Of a DNA stretch of 64,000 nt, positions 1 through 11,102 are shown in pieces. Numbering within the stretch: position 1 is the first letter of the stretch; each line of letters starts with the position of its first letter. The notes under the pieces are model-generated. The model did no database searches and was not told the origin of the DNA. It saw nothing but the letters and a program-made list of their open reading frames with translations. The position numbers and the translations under genes were made by a program. The stretch spans positions 2,542,001 to 2,606,000 of the forward strand of contig JABRWF010000006.1 of the NCBI GenBank assembly GCA_018343915.1, given 5' to 3'. The stretch comes from Agroathelia rolfsii. Taxonomy: Eukaryota; Basidiomycota; Agaricomycetes; Amylocorticiales; Amylocorticiaceae.

Positions 1-81
1 ACTGAAAGGTGGTGCTACTGCTTTGAGAGGGCCAGGTGCGTCAATTTAATAGTCGTTTGAATACTGCTTTCGAAGGCTGAG

Positions 82-1505
82 GCTGCAGACCCTGCCTAGG
101 CCTTCTGGAATCGGTATCAACGTATCGACATGCTCTGGGTTTCTATGCAGCTTTTTGCGTATCAGCCAGATTTCAACAAGGCGACGCAGAATTGGCCACG
201 AGAGGACTTCCTGGGTTATATCCAGCACTTCATGATATCATTTCTCAGTATCCATCGCTAGCGGTTAGCATTGTCGATGCTTCGACACCATCTGCTCAGT
301 TTGTCCGGCTGCCTTTCATCGACCTGCGACGTGTGGTCCACACCACGAAGCTTCCGCCAAATGTAGACGAGGCGACGCGCTCGCGCATCTTGAACGAGAC
401 AATTCAGGCGCGCCTTTCCACACGATTCAGTGACCTTGGAACACTGCCATTATGGCGCCTGGTCGTCTTCCAGCCGGATCCGGTTGACAAGGATCAAAGT
501 GTCGATGTAACCCTTTTCGTTCACCATGGCATCACGGATGGCACGGGTGCAGTCATCGTTATTCAGGCGCTTCGAGACGCACTCAGTACGCACACTCAAG
601 AAAGTGGCCAAGGTGAAGAAGTCAAGCATATCTTTACCCCTTCGGCGACGTTAGACCTTCTACCACCTCTGGAGAGCTTACATCCTCTACCCGTCTCTTG
701 GACTTCCCTCCTACACGCTGTCTGGCGCGGTTTCTTCCCCGCCTCGCGCGATGGCTTATGGACCGGTCAACCTATAACGCGCCCAAACGACTGCCTTGAA
801 AGTCGGCATACTTTCCGTATCATACCCACGGCACAGGTGTCCCGCCTGCTGGCTGCGTGTCGCACGCACGGAACGACGCTGACGCCATTGCTTGAAGTGC
901 TCTCTGCACGCTCTTTGTTCGCCGTTCTTCCCAGCACCGGAGAGGACGCGGCTAAGACGCTGAAGGGTGCTACGCCTATCAACCTACGTGCCTTTATGGC
1001 TCCCGAGCACAAAAATGCCGTAGGCGTTTTCATTGCCTCGAGTGAATGTCTTTTTTCACGTGATGAGGTACAAGATGATGCATGGGCAGAGGCCAGCCGA
1101 GCTGGGAGGTCTTTGACGCATACGTTGGATGACATAAAGCAGAACAGGCACGTCAACACTGGTATGTACCGATATGCCGGCGATATCCGTGCTTTCCTCG
1201 AGAAACCGATCGGTCAGCCGAGGGAGATATCGTTTGAGGTTAGCAATGCGGGAGCGATTAACGGTCGAGGAGATTTACAGAAGGAGCAGCGGGGTACACC
1301 ATCGTGGCGGATATCACGCCTGATGTTTTCACAGGGTGGAGCAGTTGTCGGCGCTGCGGTGCAATTCAACGTTTCTTCTGTTCGCGATGGGCCATTGACA
1401 ATCTCGGCCGGTTGGCAGAAAGGAATCGTGGAAGATACGGTGGTGGAAGCCGCAATGGATAGGTTGGTGTCTGCCATAAGTGATGTGTGTTCGGGAAGTG
1501 TCTAG
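82..1505 (+). CDS. Alcohol acetyltransferase-like protein, 5' end missing
   Basis: The product should transfer an acetyl group from acetyl-CoA to an alcohol or similar acceptor (AATase family of the condensation/BAHD-like fold). The sequence shows the catalytic HHxxxDG motif as HHGITDG about 111 residues after the TTG at 192. It also shows a typical family N-terminal stretch (LLESVSTYRHALGF, near 103-144) lying upstream of any in-frame ATG. An in-frame TGA at 78-80 means this exon begins at about 81-89, probably after an intron starting GTGCGT at 36; the first exon is partial or outside the window. Stop TAG is at 1503-1505. The visible part is about 470 codons, close to full family length. 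Two decayed copies lie downstream (7741-8165 and 12640-13200), so this is the surviving member of a duplicated gene. The exact substrate cannot be told. Confidence 0.8.
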
Positions 1506-1942
1506 AAGTGGTCTATGTATGTTCATATTGTTTGCTCGAATATAGAGTACAGACTGCTATAGAGAGTATAGGCGTACTAGTGGATATCATTGGAACTAAT
1601 GAGGGGTTGTTCTAAATTTGCTTTATGATTACCGCATCGATTACGAGTTGGCATTGATTCAGTGGTGAGTGGGTTCATAACTCGGCATAGTCCAATCGTC
1701 TGTTTGAGCAGTACCATTACCATTGCTGTTCAACCATCACGTGCATGACACATTGTGCATTATGATCTTATACTTGATGTGCCGCTCCTTGACCAGATGA
1801 CTTCAAGTTAGATCCGAGTAAGGGTTTTTAAATTATGGCTCAAGTAGCTTGGATAACTTTGAACAAGGACTTGGGGTGCTGCAGTGGTGTAGATGTAATC
1901 GCTATCATCCTATATTAGTATACCAGTATTACGCTGATAGCC
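1506..1942. other. Intergenic, part of duplicated module
   Basis: No gene is seen. The stretch from about 1600 to 1830 resembles 13255-13540 and, less clearly, 8340-8520 (shared pieces such as GGGGTTGTTCTAA and CAAGTT(A/G)GATCCGA). It is therefore the downstream flank of the acetyltransferase plus the upstream flank of an S9 peptidase copy, inherited in the tandem duplication. Confidence 0.6.
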
Positions 1943-3308
1943 ATGCCTCTAAAGAAAGCTCCCTACGGCACCTAGACCTCTCCCAGTGGATGACATCGGA
2001 TGCCATCGTGCAGAAAGTACACGTTTCATGAATCCCTCGATGAATGTTTCATCTCAATGGCTTGGATGATTATAACAGTTGATAAGTATCGAGGATATCA
2101 TCATTGATCCGGTCACAAAGGAAATATATCACATCATCGAGGGCACCGCAAGTGGCGCATATAAACTGGTAAACACGAGAACTGGCGATTACATTACTAC
2201 TGAGAGATGAGTCGAATGTCAGGTCGGGCGCACACGAGTATGGTGGTGGCAAGTATATTAATGCTCATAAACATACATCCAGTAATCTGATTCACAAATA
2301 CACGGGTGCTACCAGACTAGAACACGAAGTTTTCTACTTTTCTAGCTAGCCCCGCTTATTCTGTAGTCATGGGCAAGATTGAGACGATTACCCCCAGTTA
2401 GCACAGTCTGCCGTGCCACAATAGCGCTCGCACAGATTCACATAATCATAAACTTTCAATTTTAACGATATAAAATAGGAAACTAGCCTTACCGCTACTC
2501 TGCATTTGCTATTCACCCTACTCAGCGCAATCTGATCGTGGCCATTGTGGAATATCATACAATAGATGAGTCTTCAAGCTTCAAGTGTAGTAAACATGCT
2601 CGCCATGATCGACACAAACACCAATAATGATGCGTCACGGCTAACCATCCTCATCCTGACGACGGGTGCCGATTTCTTCATGAACCCGACTTCTCGCTAG
2701 ATGGCAAATACTTATCCTTGCATCAGTGGTATGTATAAGCGCAATGCATCCACTTATTATGCACAAAAGCAAATGCTCAACAGCCATGAACCTAAATTTT
2801 GGAACCCCAGTATTTGAGAAGTCCAGACTAACTCGTTTATGTTATAACAATTGATGAAGAATTTGACAACTCTGGATGGCTCATTGCCAATGCGTTATGG
2901 CGTGTTATAAATGTGAAAGACTAATGAAACATGGGACTATCGTGGCGGACGTACTTTGCTTTATACCGTGAACATCAACTTGAGCAAGTTGACGGAACTT
3001 GAATCAACCTAGGCCGACATTGACCACTTGCGACGTGTCTATAACAACTGCTTCGTCTTTCTTGGCAGTATAGCAGATGAACCTCCTTGTATTGCCCGAG
3101 GAGAACTACCCTCTATGTCCGAGGGCGGCTACATGGTGACATTTGAAATGATCGAACACAGCATGTGTATGAATTGGTACTTCGGCATTATCATGCCCGA
3201 GCCTGAACCTTGAGACTAAATACTAGAGTATGACCGCTCCATATACTAGTAGTTCTTTACCTTCCAAAAAACCCGGGATATAGGATGAATTACCACCATG
3301 CATGCTCT
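1943..3308 (+). pseudogene. S9 peptidase copy A, decayed and truncated
   Basis: This is a broken relative of the three intact S9 peptidase genes downstream. It opens with ATG at 1943 and the family start M-P-L-K-K-A-P-Y-G-T, followed at once by TAG where the others have Trp (TGG) and then a frame loss. Recognisable pieces of exons 2, 3, 4 and 5 follow in order, with many stops and deletions. Similarity fades near 3308, in the part that matches the end of the beta-propeller domain. The whole C-terminal hydrolase domain (oxyanion HGG, GGSSGG serine, Asp, His) is absent, so it cannot be a peptidase. Nothing suggests it is still a gene. Confidence 0.85.
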
Positions 3309-4403
3309 AAGTTTGGATTTTACCTAGCCGTTTTGCATTTAATACCTAGAGTTGCTATATTCTCTCCCAAGTTCAAGGTGTCAGGGTGTCAGCTTTAGTT
3401 TGAATGCCAACTCGGAACAAACCAGACAGTGGGCTCGTGCTCTGGCTTTTAAGTTTTTTCTCCCCCCAAGTTTGGCCACTAGCAGGAAAGAGTGGGGATC
3501 TTACGTCAATCGTAAGACATAATATTTTCGGGGTGTGCCGATACACTAGAAGCATTCGCACTTCCTTCGGGAAACCGGTTAGCCAGGCGGGAAAGATCTT
3601 GTATGTATGGGGTAAACTTAATACATATAAGAGCAATACCGAGACGTCGGATGATCTCATCTCTCGGAAGAAGTGCATATTTGCCGCCATGGGGTCAAGT
3701 TGCAGCTCCGATGCAACTTTTCTGCTACTTTCATTGAATGTTCGATGACGCGATGACGCATCAGTATTGCATAAATGATGTATGATACATTAGTATTATT
3801 GCCTTATTATGTCGTCCCATGATCATATATTTAATTGAATGCGGGGAACAGGATGTCCTATGGCGTCGCAGGTGATGCATATACTCGCGGATCTCCAGAG
3901 TTTCCGTAGATCACGTGGTAGCCACACTCAGCTGCCCACGTCTTCAGCACACCAAAACGCATAGTTGAAAAATATAGAGCTGTGCTTCTACTCAGCAAGC
4001 CCAGGAAATTTCTGTCTGGCATGAAACTTGAAGGGTGATAATAAACGTGAAGGATGTGAGTGGCTAAGTGTAGCCACTACGTAATTCACACGGAAACTTT
4101 TGTGATCCGCGAGTGTATACGAGTCGGTGACTCCATACATACCGCATACCAATATGTATTGAAAGCCATGTGGTAACTATGAGGAAACCCGAGCCTGCAA
4201 CCCTCGTGATGTCTCGAGATGACTTCCAAGCCAGACGTGATCGACCATGCATGATCCAGACGGTAAACGCTGAGCGCTGGGCGCTTGGCCACTGGGCCCT
4301 ATGGGGCCATACTTATACCTCTTGAAAAGGGACTCTGCACGCTTGCAGTGGTGCTCAGGATAGTTTCGGTTGGAATCCTCTCCCATTGGTATGACCAGCA
4401 GCC
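3309..4403. other. Intergenic, no gene recognised
   Basis: Short open frames occur on both strands but none resembles a known protein or matches the paralogues. The last 100 bases carry weak similarity to the upstream flanks of the other S9 copies (an AAGGGACTCTGCACGCTTGC-like segment before the ATG). No acetyltransferase relic could be recognised here, unlike in the gaps before copies C and D. Confidence 0.5.
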
Positions 4404-6896
4404 ATGTCTCCCAGGAAAGCTCCCTACGGCACCTGGATCTCCCACATCAACTCCGACGCTGTCACGCGGAAGGTATGCATGTTACTTGACGAGGGCATAG
4501 GTGCAAATGCAGCTCTCATTGACTTGGGCAATTATCACAGTCAACAACTATTAGCGATATCATCGTCGATCCTGTCACAAAGGAAATTTATCATATCGAA
4601 GGAACCACAAGCGGCGCGCATAAGCTCGTGAAAACAATAACGGGCGAGAACGTCGTAGCTGGGGATAGATGGAATGTCCGGTCTGGAGTTCACAAATACG
4701 GCGGTGGTGAGTGGACATACAGTATATACACGTTTAGCAACCTGATTTTTTATTGTCCTCGCACATATGCAGGTGCGGCCAAGGTAGAAGACGACGTGTT
4801 CTACTTTTCTAACTACTCTGGCCCCGCTTATTCTATGGTTAAGAACAACGGCAGACCAAAAAGGATTACACCCAGTTAGTACTTGTCCCATGTCACATCC
4901 ACTTTCACGTGGGCCTATGCAGACATCATGTCCTGATGACATATAATAGAAACTAGGAAATACCGCTTCTCTGCATTCGCTATCCACCCTACTCAGCGCA
5001 ATCTGGTTGTGGCCATCATGGAAGACCATACGAATGACGACCCCACTCATGTAGTGAACATGCTTGTTGTGATCGATGCGAATGCAAATGGTGACGCGTC
5101 CTGTCTAACTAAGCTGATACATGGCGCCGATTTCTACTCCAACCCAAGCTTCTCGCCAGACGGCAAATACTTGGCTTGGCACCAGTGGTATGTACCGAAG
5201 CATATATCCGATGCCTTCATGCGATCCTAAAAGTGCTTTCAATCTTATGAATCGCCCCTGATAATAGGAACCATCCAAATATGCCCTGGGAAGGAGCCTT
5301 GTTCTGCATCCAGCAAATCAAAATCGACGCGAAAGGCAAGATCCAACTAGGCTCCATGAGTAGCCGCATCGGCATTCCCGGCGAGGTCAACACTCTCTCA
5401 GGAGGTTGGATCGACGCAGAAATGGCAACATTCAATAGTGACGAGTCTGGATTTTGGAATCCCTATATCTGGGATGCACAAAAGAATAAGGACCGCCCCG
5501 TCCATGATATCGCGGTTGACGAAGACTTTGATAAGCCTGCATGGCTCATTGACAACCCCTCGTGGTGCGTTCTGAATGTCAAAGATTCAGATATCATGAG
5601 GCTATCATATGCCTATCGTCGTGGACGCACTGTGCTATATGCCCTGGACGTCAGGTCGGGCAAGTTGACGGAACTCGAATCTCCTTACGTTGACATAGAT
5701 CACTTGCGTCGTGTCAACAATAATCATTTCGTCTTTCTCGGCAGTCTAGCAGATGCCCATCCTCATATCGCCCGGGGAAAAGTGTGTCCGACCCTCGACG
5801 GTGGCTACACGGTGACATTTGAAGTGCTCAAATATACTGTGTGTGAGAACCGATGCCCCAGAAATCTCATATCAATGCCCGAGCCCGAGCCTTGGAAACT
5901 CAATACTAGAGTATGGCCAATCTACGTGGTCCTCTACTGTCCAAAAAACCCGGGATACGAAGGCTCGAGCATCAAGGGTGAACTGCCACCATGCATCGTA
6001 AACGTACATGATGGCCCGGCCCGTATGGAGAATCAGAGTCTGAGCTGGGAGAAGCAATATTTTACCAGCCGTGGCTTTGCCTGGTACGCTTTCTTCATCC
6101 AGTGGTTCACGAAAGAAATTGAATTAATAATTACATAATAATAGGCTGGATGTGAATTGTCGTGGATCTCCTGGCTTTGGGCGTAAATATATGCAACGCC
6201 ATGCCGGCCAATTGGGAATTGCTGGAGTGGCGGACTGCATTAACGCTATGATGGATCCACAGCTCTCCTCCAAAATTGACACCGAGCGTGCCGTTATCCG
6301 TGCCAAGTCCTCGGGAGGCTTTACGGCGCTGGCAGCCGTTGCCAATGCGCCAAACCCAGTGGATCTGAAAGTGTTCAAAGCTGCAACTTCGTACTATGGT
6401 ATTTCCAATCTTGAGTTATTAGCCCAGAGTAAGCACAAGCACAATTGTCTTTCTGCGAGAGATAAGATTCTAAAGCTTTTTATATTTTCCTTTTGTAAAA
6501 AAAAAAAAAGTGCACTGGCATAAATTTGAGAGTCACTATCTGGAAAGGCTTTTAGGCGGTACATATAGGGAAATACCTGGAGTTTATCGGGGCAGATCCC
6601 CCGTGAACCATGCAGATAGGATTGTAACACCACTTCTAGTGAGTGGAAATTGTCAAACCCTTTTACTGTCAAAGCTAACGATTGCTCCTGTTTGGTAGCT
6701 CCTACAAGGAGAACTTGACGAGGTTTCGCCCCCGGGTCAGGCCCAAAAGATGCGCGATACTATCAAGGGCAATAGAAGGATCTGTAAACTCAAGTATTAT
6801 GAAGGGGAGGGACATGGTTTTGCTAATGAGGAAAACCAAAAGGACGCTTTGGAAGAAGAGTTGCATTGGTACAAAAAGATGCTCAGACTTCAATAA
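4404..6896 (+). CDS. S9 family serine peptidase, copy B
   Basis: Predicted prolyl-oligopeptidase/acylaminoacyl-peptidase-type enzyme: an N-terminal beta-propeller and a C-terminal alpha/beta-hydrolase, probably cytosolic because no signal peptide is visible. I read eight exons: 4404-4472, 4541-4706, 4773-4874, 4950-5187, 5268-6083, 6145-6428, 6511-6638 and 6699-6896, giving 666 residues. All junctions are GT..AG and match copies C and D in phase. Candidate triad: Ser519, Asp608, His640 (GEGHGF). Two family motifs are altered: the oxyanion HGG is HDG (439-441) and GGSSGG is AKSSGG. Exon 7 has a 2-codon insertion at its start, next to a poly-A tract that ends the intron. It is probably translated, but activity or specificity may have changed. 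Confidence 0.85.
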
Positions 6897-7740
6897 AATT
6901 GCGATCTGGCGGTCTTCTTTGGGGATTAGCTATGTCAACTTTCCAGTTTCCGACTCGGAGGTCCGATGCCATTGTAATTGTATCACGCAAAACCTTTTTA
7001 GAACTATGCAATCACATCAGCAAAGTTACATACGGATTTTTGTACTTTACATCAGTAGCCTTGACTTATAAAATGTTCAGAATAATTGCTTGCACTCTAG
7101 CACACGTGCTCTGAAGGAGAGCAAAATACGTATTCAGAATGCAAAATGGGCTTTGCAGCATCAAGCGAGCTGGCTCCACAAGACGGCTTGTGCGTGGTGA
7201 GTCCGGGGAATGCGTAGACGGGTACATACGCAAAGGCGGATGTGTGCAAACGTGTGGGTATGTTCAATACAAAACGCAGACCAATTTGAATGAATATAGC
7301 CTGCGCGGCGCATACTAGTAAGAACTGAAGGGAGCATGATCGCCATATCTAGCGGAGTCCTGCCGCCGATGTAATGGCACTATGGGACTGATGATTTGGG
7401 AAGTCCGGGGGAACTATGTTCATGCCGGTGTCCATGAGTACGTACGAGGCGAAGCGTGAGTACACTTGAACGACAAAGGCCGAGAAACCAAGCTCAGGGT
7501 GAATCGAAATCGGATGCAGGAAGCCGGCCAAGTTGACCGCTTGCTTGTTTTTGACAGAAAATGCAGGCCGACGACTCGGAGGTAAAGAAGAGAAAAAAGT
7601 TGAGTGAACTTCAAATTCAACTCGAACCCAGTCTGTTCCGAAGTCCGAGTCAGTTGCTAGTGCTCCCTTGAAGAAGCGAAGCACTAAATTTCCCTATTGC
7701 ACCTTTCATACAGGACCATCCTGATGACATGATTGCTTAA
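6897..7740. other. Intergenic, no gene recognised
   Basis: The 3' flank of S9 copy B and about 700 further bases. Open frames are short and overlap each other on both strands. I see no coding similarity until the acetyltransferase relic starts near 7741. Confidence 0.5.
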
Positions 7741-8165
7741 GATCTTTACCGCCCGCTCTTTCTGGTTTGTTCTTCGAACTTCTTCATAGCTCTCGTCAGG
7801 GTGATACGTCAATCAAGCTACGTGCTTTCATGGCCTCCGAGTACGACAATGTTATGAGCGCATTCATCAACGCGAGCCAGTGTCTTCAAGACCGAACAAA
7901 CAGATCAACGCTGGTATGTGCAGGTATGCTAGCGGTATTTGTGCTTTGCTTGGAAAGCCGATTGGACAGGAGAGGAACGATTTGTTCGAGGTCAGTGTGT
8001 GATCTAGGGTCCTGTAAGAAAGTACCAAAAAGGAATAACTGAATTGTAAGTGAAGGGGCGTGCCTTAACTTACAATTCAGTAGGGACTTTCTTAGTGTGA
8101 TCCGAGCGCAATTGATGGTAGAAGAGACTCACCGATGTAGCAGCAGTGGCATCGAAAATATAATT
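7741..8165 (+). pseudogene. Alcohol acetyltransferase relic, module 3
   Basis: Short blocks match the C-terminal half of the acetyltransferase at 82-1505. These are a KLRAFMASEYDNVMSAFINAS segment (NLRAFMAPEHKNAVGVFIAS in the intact gene), a TGGTATGT..GGTATGC..AGCGGTATTTGTGCTTT block matching the region near 1160-1215, and a final block near 8107-8160 that matches relic 3. Frames are broken, the N-terminal HHxxxDG half is missing, and a roughly 100-bp hairpin interrupts it at 8005-8105. It supports the idea that acetyltransferase and peptidase were duplicated together. Confidence 0.7.
8005..8105. repeat. Short hairpin-forming inverted repeat
   Basis: ACTGAATTGTAAGT and its exact reverse complement ACTTACAATTCAGT face each other across about 19 bases, with a looser outer match (GTAAGAAAGTAC against GACTTTCTTA). 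It interrupts the acetyltransferase relic, so it may be a tiny foldback insertion. No target-site duplication was found. Confidence 0.5.
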
Positions 8166-8506
8166 GTAGAGGCCCAGGAGAATGTGGGGGTGTATACTAA
8201 TCTGGTGTATCATCTGGAAGTGACCTATATGGTGTTCATCGTGGCGTAAAGATAATGGAATGGAATCGACGTGGGTCTGATTCGTATTAGTGACTGTGAA
8301 ACTGACCATACGATGTGATATCGATTGCCAATGATTCGATCACCGATGGCCTGATAATTTTGACAATCCCCATAAGTATAGACCATTACCATCGCCAGTC
8401 ATCATGTGTCCAGTCCATTAACTAGATGGGCGGCCAGAAGTTTACAACAATTTATAGCGGTACGTATGATATATTGTTTGCTGATCAGATGATTCCATAC
8501 TGGATC

Positions 8507-8632
8507 CGAATAGGCACGTTCGAAGATGTGATCAAGTCAAGATACGTATATAACAGGGACTCGGAGTGCTTAGAGTACCAGTAATATCAAGATAATCTGA
8601 ATCACTATCCGTAGTCCTAGCCTACAGAAACT
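8507..8632 (+). promoter_or_regulatory. Conserved upstream region with TATA-like box, copy C
   Basis: The segment TGGATCCGAATA..GTTCGAAGAT..ATCAA is shared with the region upstream of copy D (13520-13560) and in part with copy A. A TATATAA lies at 8547-8553, about 80 bases before the ATG of copy C, at nearly the same distance as in copy D. The bases from 8166 to 8506 hold no recognised gene. Confidence 0.5.
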
Positions 8633-11102
8633 ATGTCTCCCAAGAGAGCCCCCTACGGCACTTGGACCTCTCCCATCACTTCGGATGCCATCGTCCAGAA
8701 AGCGAGTATTCTCCATCCGAGCACAGAAATAAAAGCCTAATTCTCGTTGACTTGGACGATTGTCATAGTCGACAAGTATCGGAGACATCATTGTCGACCC
8801 AGTCACGAAGAAAATATATCACATCGAAGGTACCGCGAGTGGCGCATATAAACTTGTCAACACGAGAACTAGCGAGGACATCGTGGCTGGGGATGAGTGG
8901 AATGTCAGATCTGGTGTACAAGAATATGGCGGTGGTGAGTAAATCTATGCTCACAGACGTACACCCAGTCGGCTAATTCAGTGATTTTTTATCGTCCTCA
9001 CACACTTATAGGTGCTGCTGTCGTGGAAGATGATGTATTTTACTTTTCCAACTACTCTGGTCCTGCCTATTCCGTGATCAAGGGCAAGATCGAAAGAATT
9101 ACACCTGGTCAGTCCTTTGTTATGTGTTCCTACCCATCTTAGTTCCTAATGATGCAAAATAGAAAACAAACCATACCGCTTCTCTGCGTTTGCTATTCAC
9201 CCCACTCATCGTAACCTGATTGTTGCTATCATGGAAGATCATACGATCGACAAGCCTGCTGATGTCGTGAACACGCTCGTCGTGATTGACACACACGCCA
9301 AGGATGATGAGTCCCGATTGACCACACTGCAGAAGGGCGCAGATTTCTACATTAATCCGAGCTTCTCGCCAGATGGCAAACATTTGGCCTGGCATCAGTG
9401 GTATGTACATACACGCACACCCAGTAATTTCACGGGGCTCTATGGCCATGAATCCCTTCTCATGACTCGGAGTCAACAGGAACCACCCTGATATGCCTTG
9501 GGAAGGCGGCCTGTTCATCATCCAGGAGATTAAAATCAACGCGGGAGGCAAGATTCACCTCGGCCCTAAACGATCCGAGGTCGGTTGCCCTGGAAAGATC
9601 AGCGTGCAATCCGGAGGTTGGGTAGACGCCGAAACAGCTTCTTTCAACAACGATGAATCAGGATTCTGGAATCCTTGGATCTGGCACGCAAAGACAAGCA
9701 CGTTCCGCCCCGTCCTTGATACGCCAATCAAGCAAGACTTTGACAAGCCTGCGTGGACCATCGACGATGCTTCCTGGTGCGTTCTGAACGCCAAAGAACA
9801 CACGAGACTATCATACGCCTATCGCGACGGACGCACTGTGTTGTATGTTGTGAACCTCAAATCGGGAACACTCACAGAGGTCCCATCTCCATATATCGAC
9901 ATCGACCACTTGCGTCGCGTCGACGACGCCCATTTCGTCTTTCTGGGCAGTTTGGCAGACGCGCCTTCTCATATTGCTCTCGGCAAAGTGTCCTCTACAT
10001 CTAATGGCTACACGGTCACATTTGAAGTGCTCAAATCTACTACGGACGACAACCTGTACCCCAAGTCGATTATATCAGAGCCTGATCCTAAGACGCTCAT
10101 CATTGATGGGCAACCACTCTACGTGGTGCTCTATCATCCAAAGAATCCGGACTACGAAGGTTCGAGCATTCAGGGCGAACTTCCACCGTGTGTTGTGGGT
10201 GTCCACGGCGGCCCTACGTCGATGACAAACCAGGGATTGAGCTGGGAGAAGCAGTATTATACGAGTCGCGGTTTTGCCTGGTGTGCTTCCTTCATTCGAT
10301 AATATATGAGCAATCGGTCTATTCTTGCTAACAAAAAGGCAATGATGACAGGCTGGATGTCAACTATCGTGGGTCCTCTGGCTTTGGACGTGAATACATT
10401 CAACGTCTTGCCCGCAACTGGGGAATTGTTGACGTAACAGACTGCATTGACGCTGTAACCCATCTGTCCTCCGACATCGACGTCAAGCGCGCTACTATTC
10501 GTGGCGGATCCTCAGGAGGCTACACAACGCTAGCAGTGCTTGCTAATGCACCTGACCCAGGTCAGAAGCTGTTCGCCGCAGGAGCGTCGTATTACGGCAT
10601 TTCCAATCTTGTTTTATTGGCTGAGGATAGTAAGTACATGTGCAACAGTATTTCTGTAAAAGATGCATTCTAAGCCCCTAACCCCTCCCTCTCCCCCTTT
10701 TTTTCAAAAAAAAAAAAGCGCATAAGTTCGAGAGCCATTATATGGAGAAGCTTTTGGGTGGTAAATACGACGAGATCCCGGATGTTTATGAGCAGAGATC
10801 CCCCGTGAATAATGCGGGTAGGATTGTATCTCCTCTTCTAGTGAGCCAGGCGTATTACTAGTAGTTGCACCCGTATAGAAGCTGACAACTCTGGGACCTA
10901 ATAGATCCTCCAAGGGACTGAGGACAAGGTCGTACCTCCGGAACAGGCTCAGAAGATCTACGAGGCTGTCCAACACAACCAAGGTATTTGCGAGATCAAG
11001 TATTATGAAGGGGAGGGACACGGTTTCCGCAAGGCGGAGAACCTAAAGGACGCGCTTGATAGGGAGTTAGCTTGGTACAAAAAGATCTTCCAACTTCAAT
11101 GA
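8633..11102 (+). CDS. S9 family serine peptidase, copy C
   Basis: Prolyl-oligopeptidase/acylaminoacyl-peptidase-type enzyme of 655 residues, with an N-terminal propeller and a C-terminal alpha/beta-hydrolase. Exons: 8633-8701, 8769-8934, 9012-9107, 9163-9400, 9480-10280, 10352-10629, 10719-10840 and 10905-11102. All family motifs are present: oxyanion HGG (432-434), GGSSGG with Ser510, TEDKVVPP with Asp597, and GEGHGF with His629. There is no signal peptide or membrane segment, so a cytosolic enzyme trimming short or acylated peptides is likely; the true substrate is unknown. The first intron begins GC (AAA|GCGAGT) instead of GT; it is either a functional GC-AG intron or a recent donor mutation. 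Intron 6 ends in a run of about 12 A before the AG. It sits in tandem between copies B and D. Confidence 0.88.

Noticed and set aside
192..194. Start of the acetyltransferase at 192
   Set aside because: The codon is TTG, and family-like sequence continues upstream to about 82, so the true start is in an earlier exon.
767..1477. Minus-strand open frames inside the acetyltransferase gene
   Set aside because: They are shadows of the plus-strand coding frame with no family similarity.
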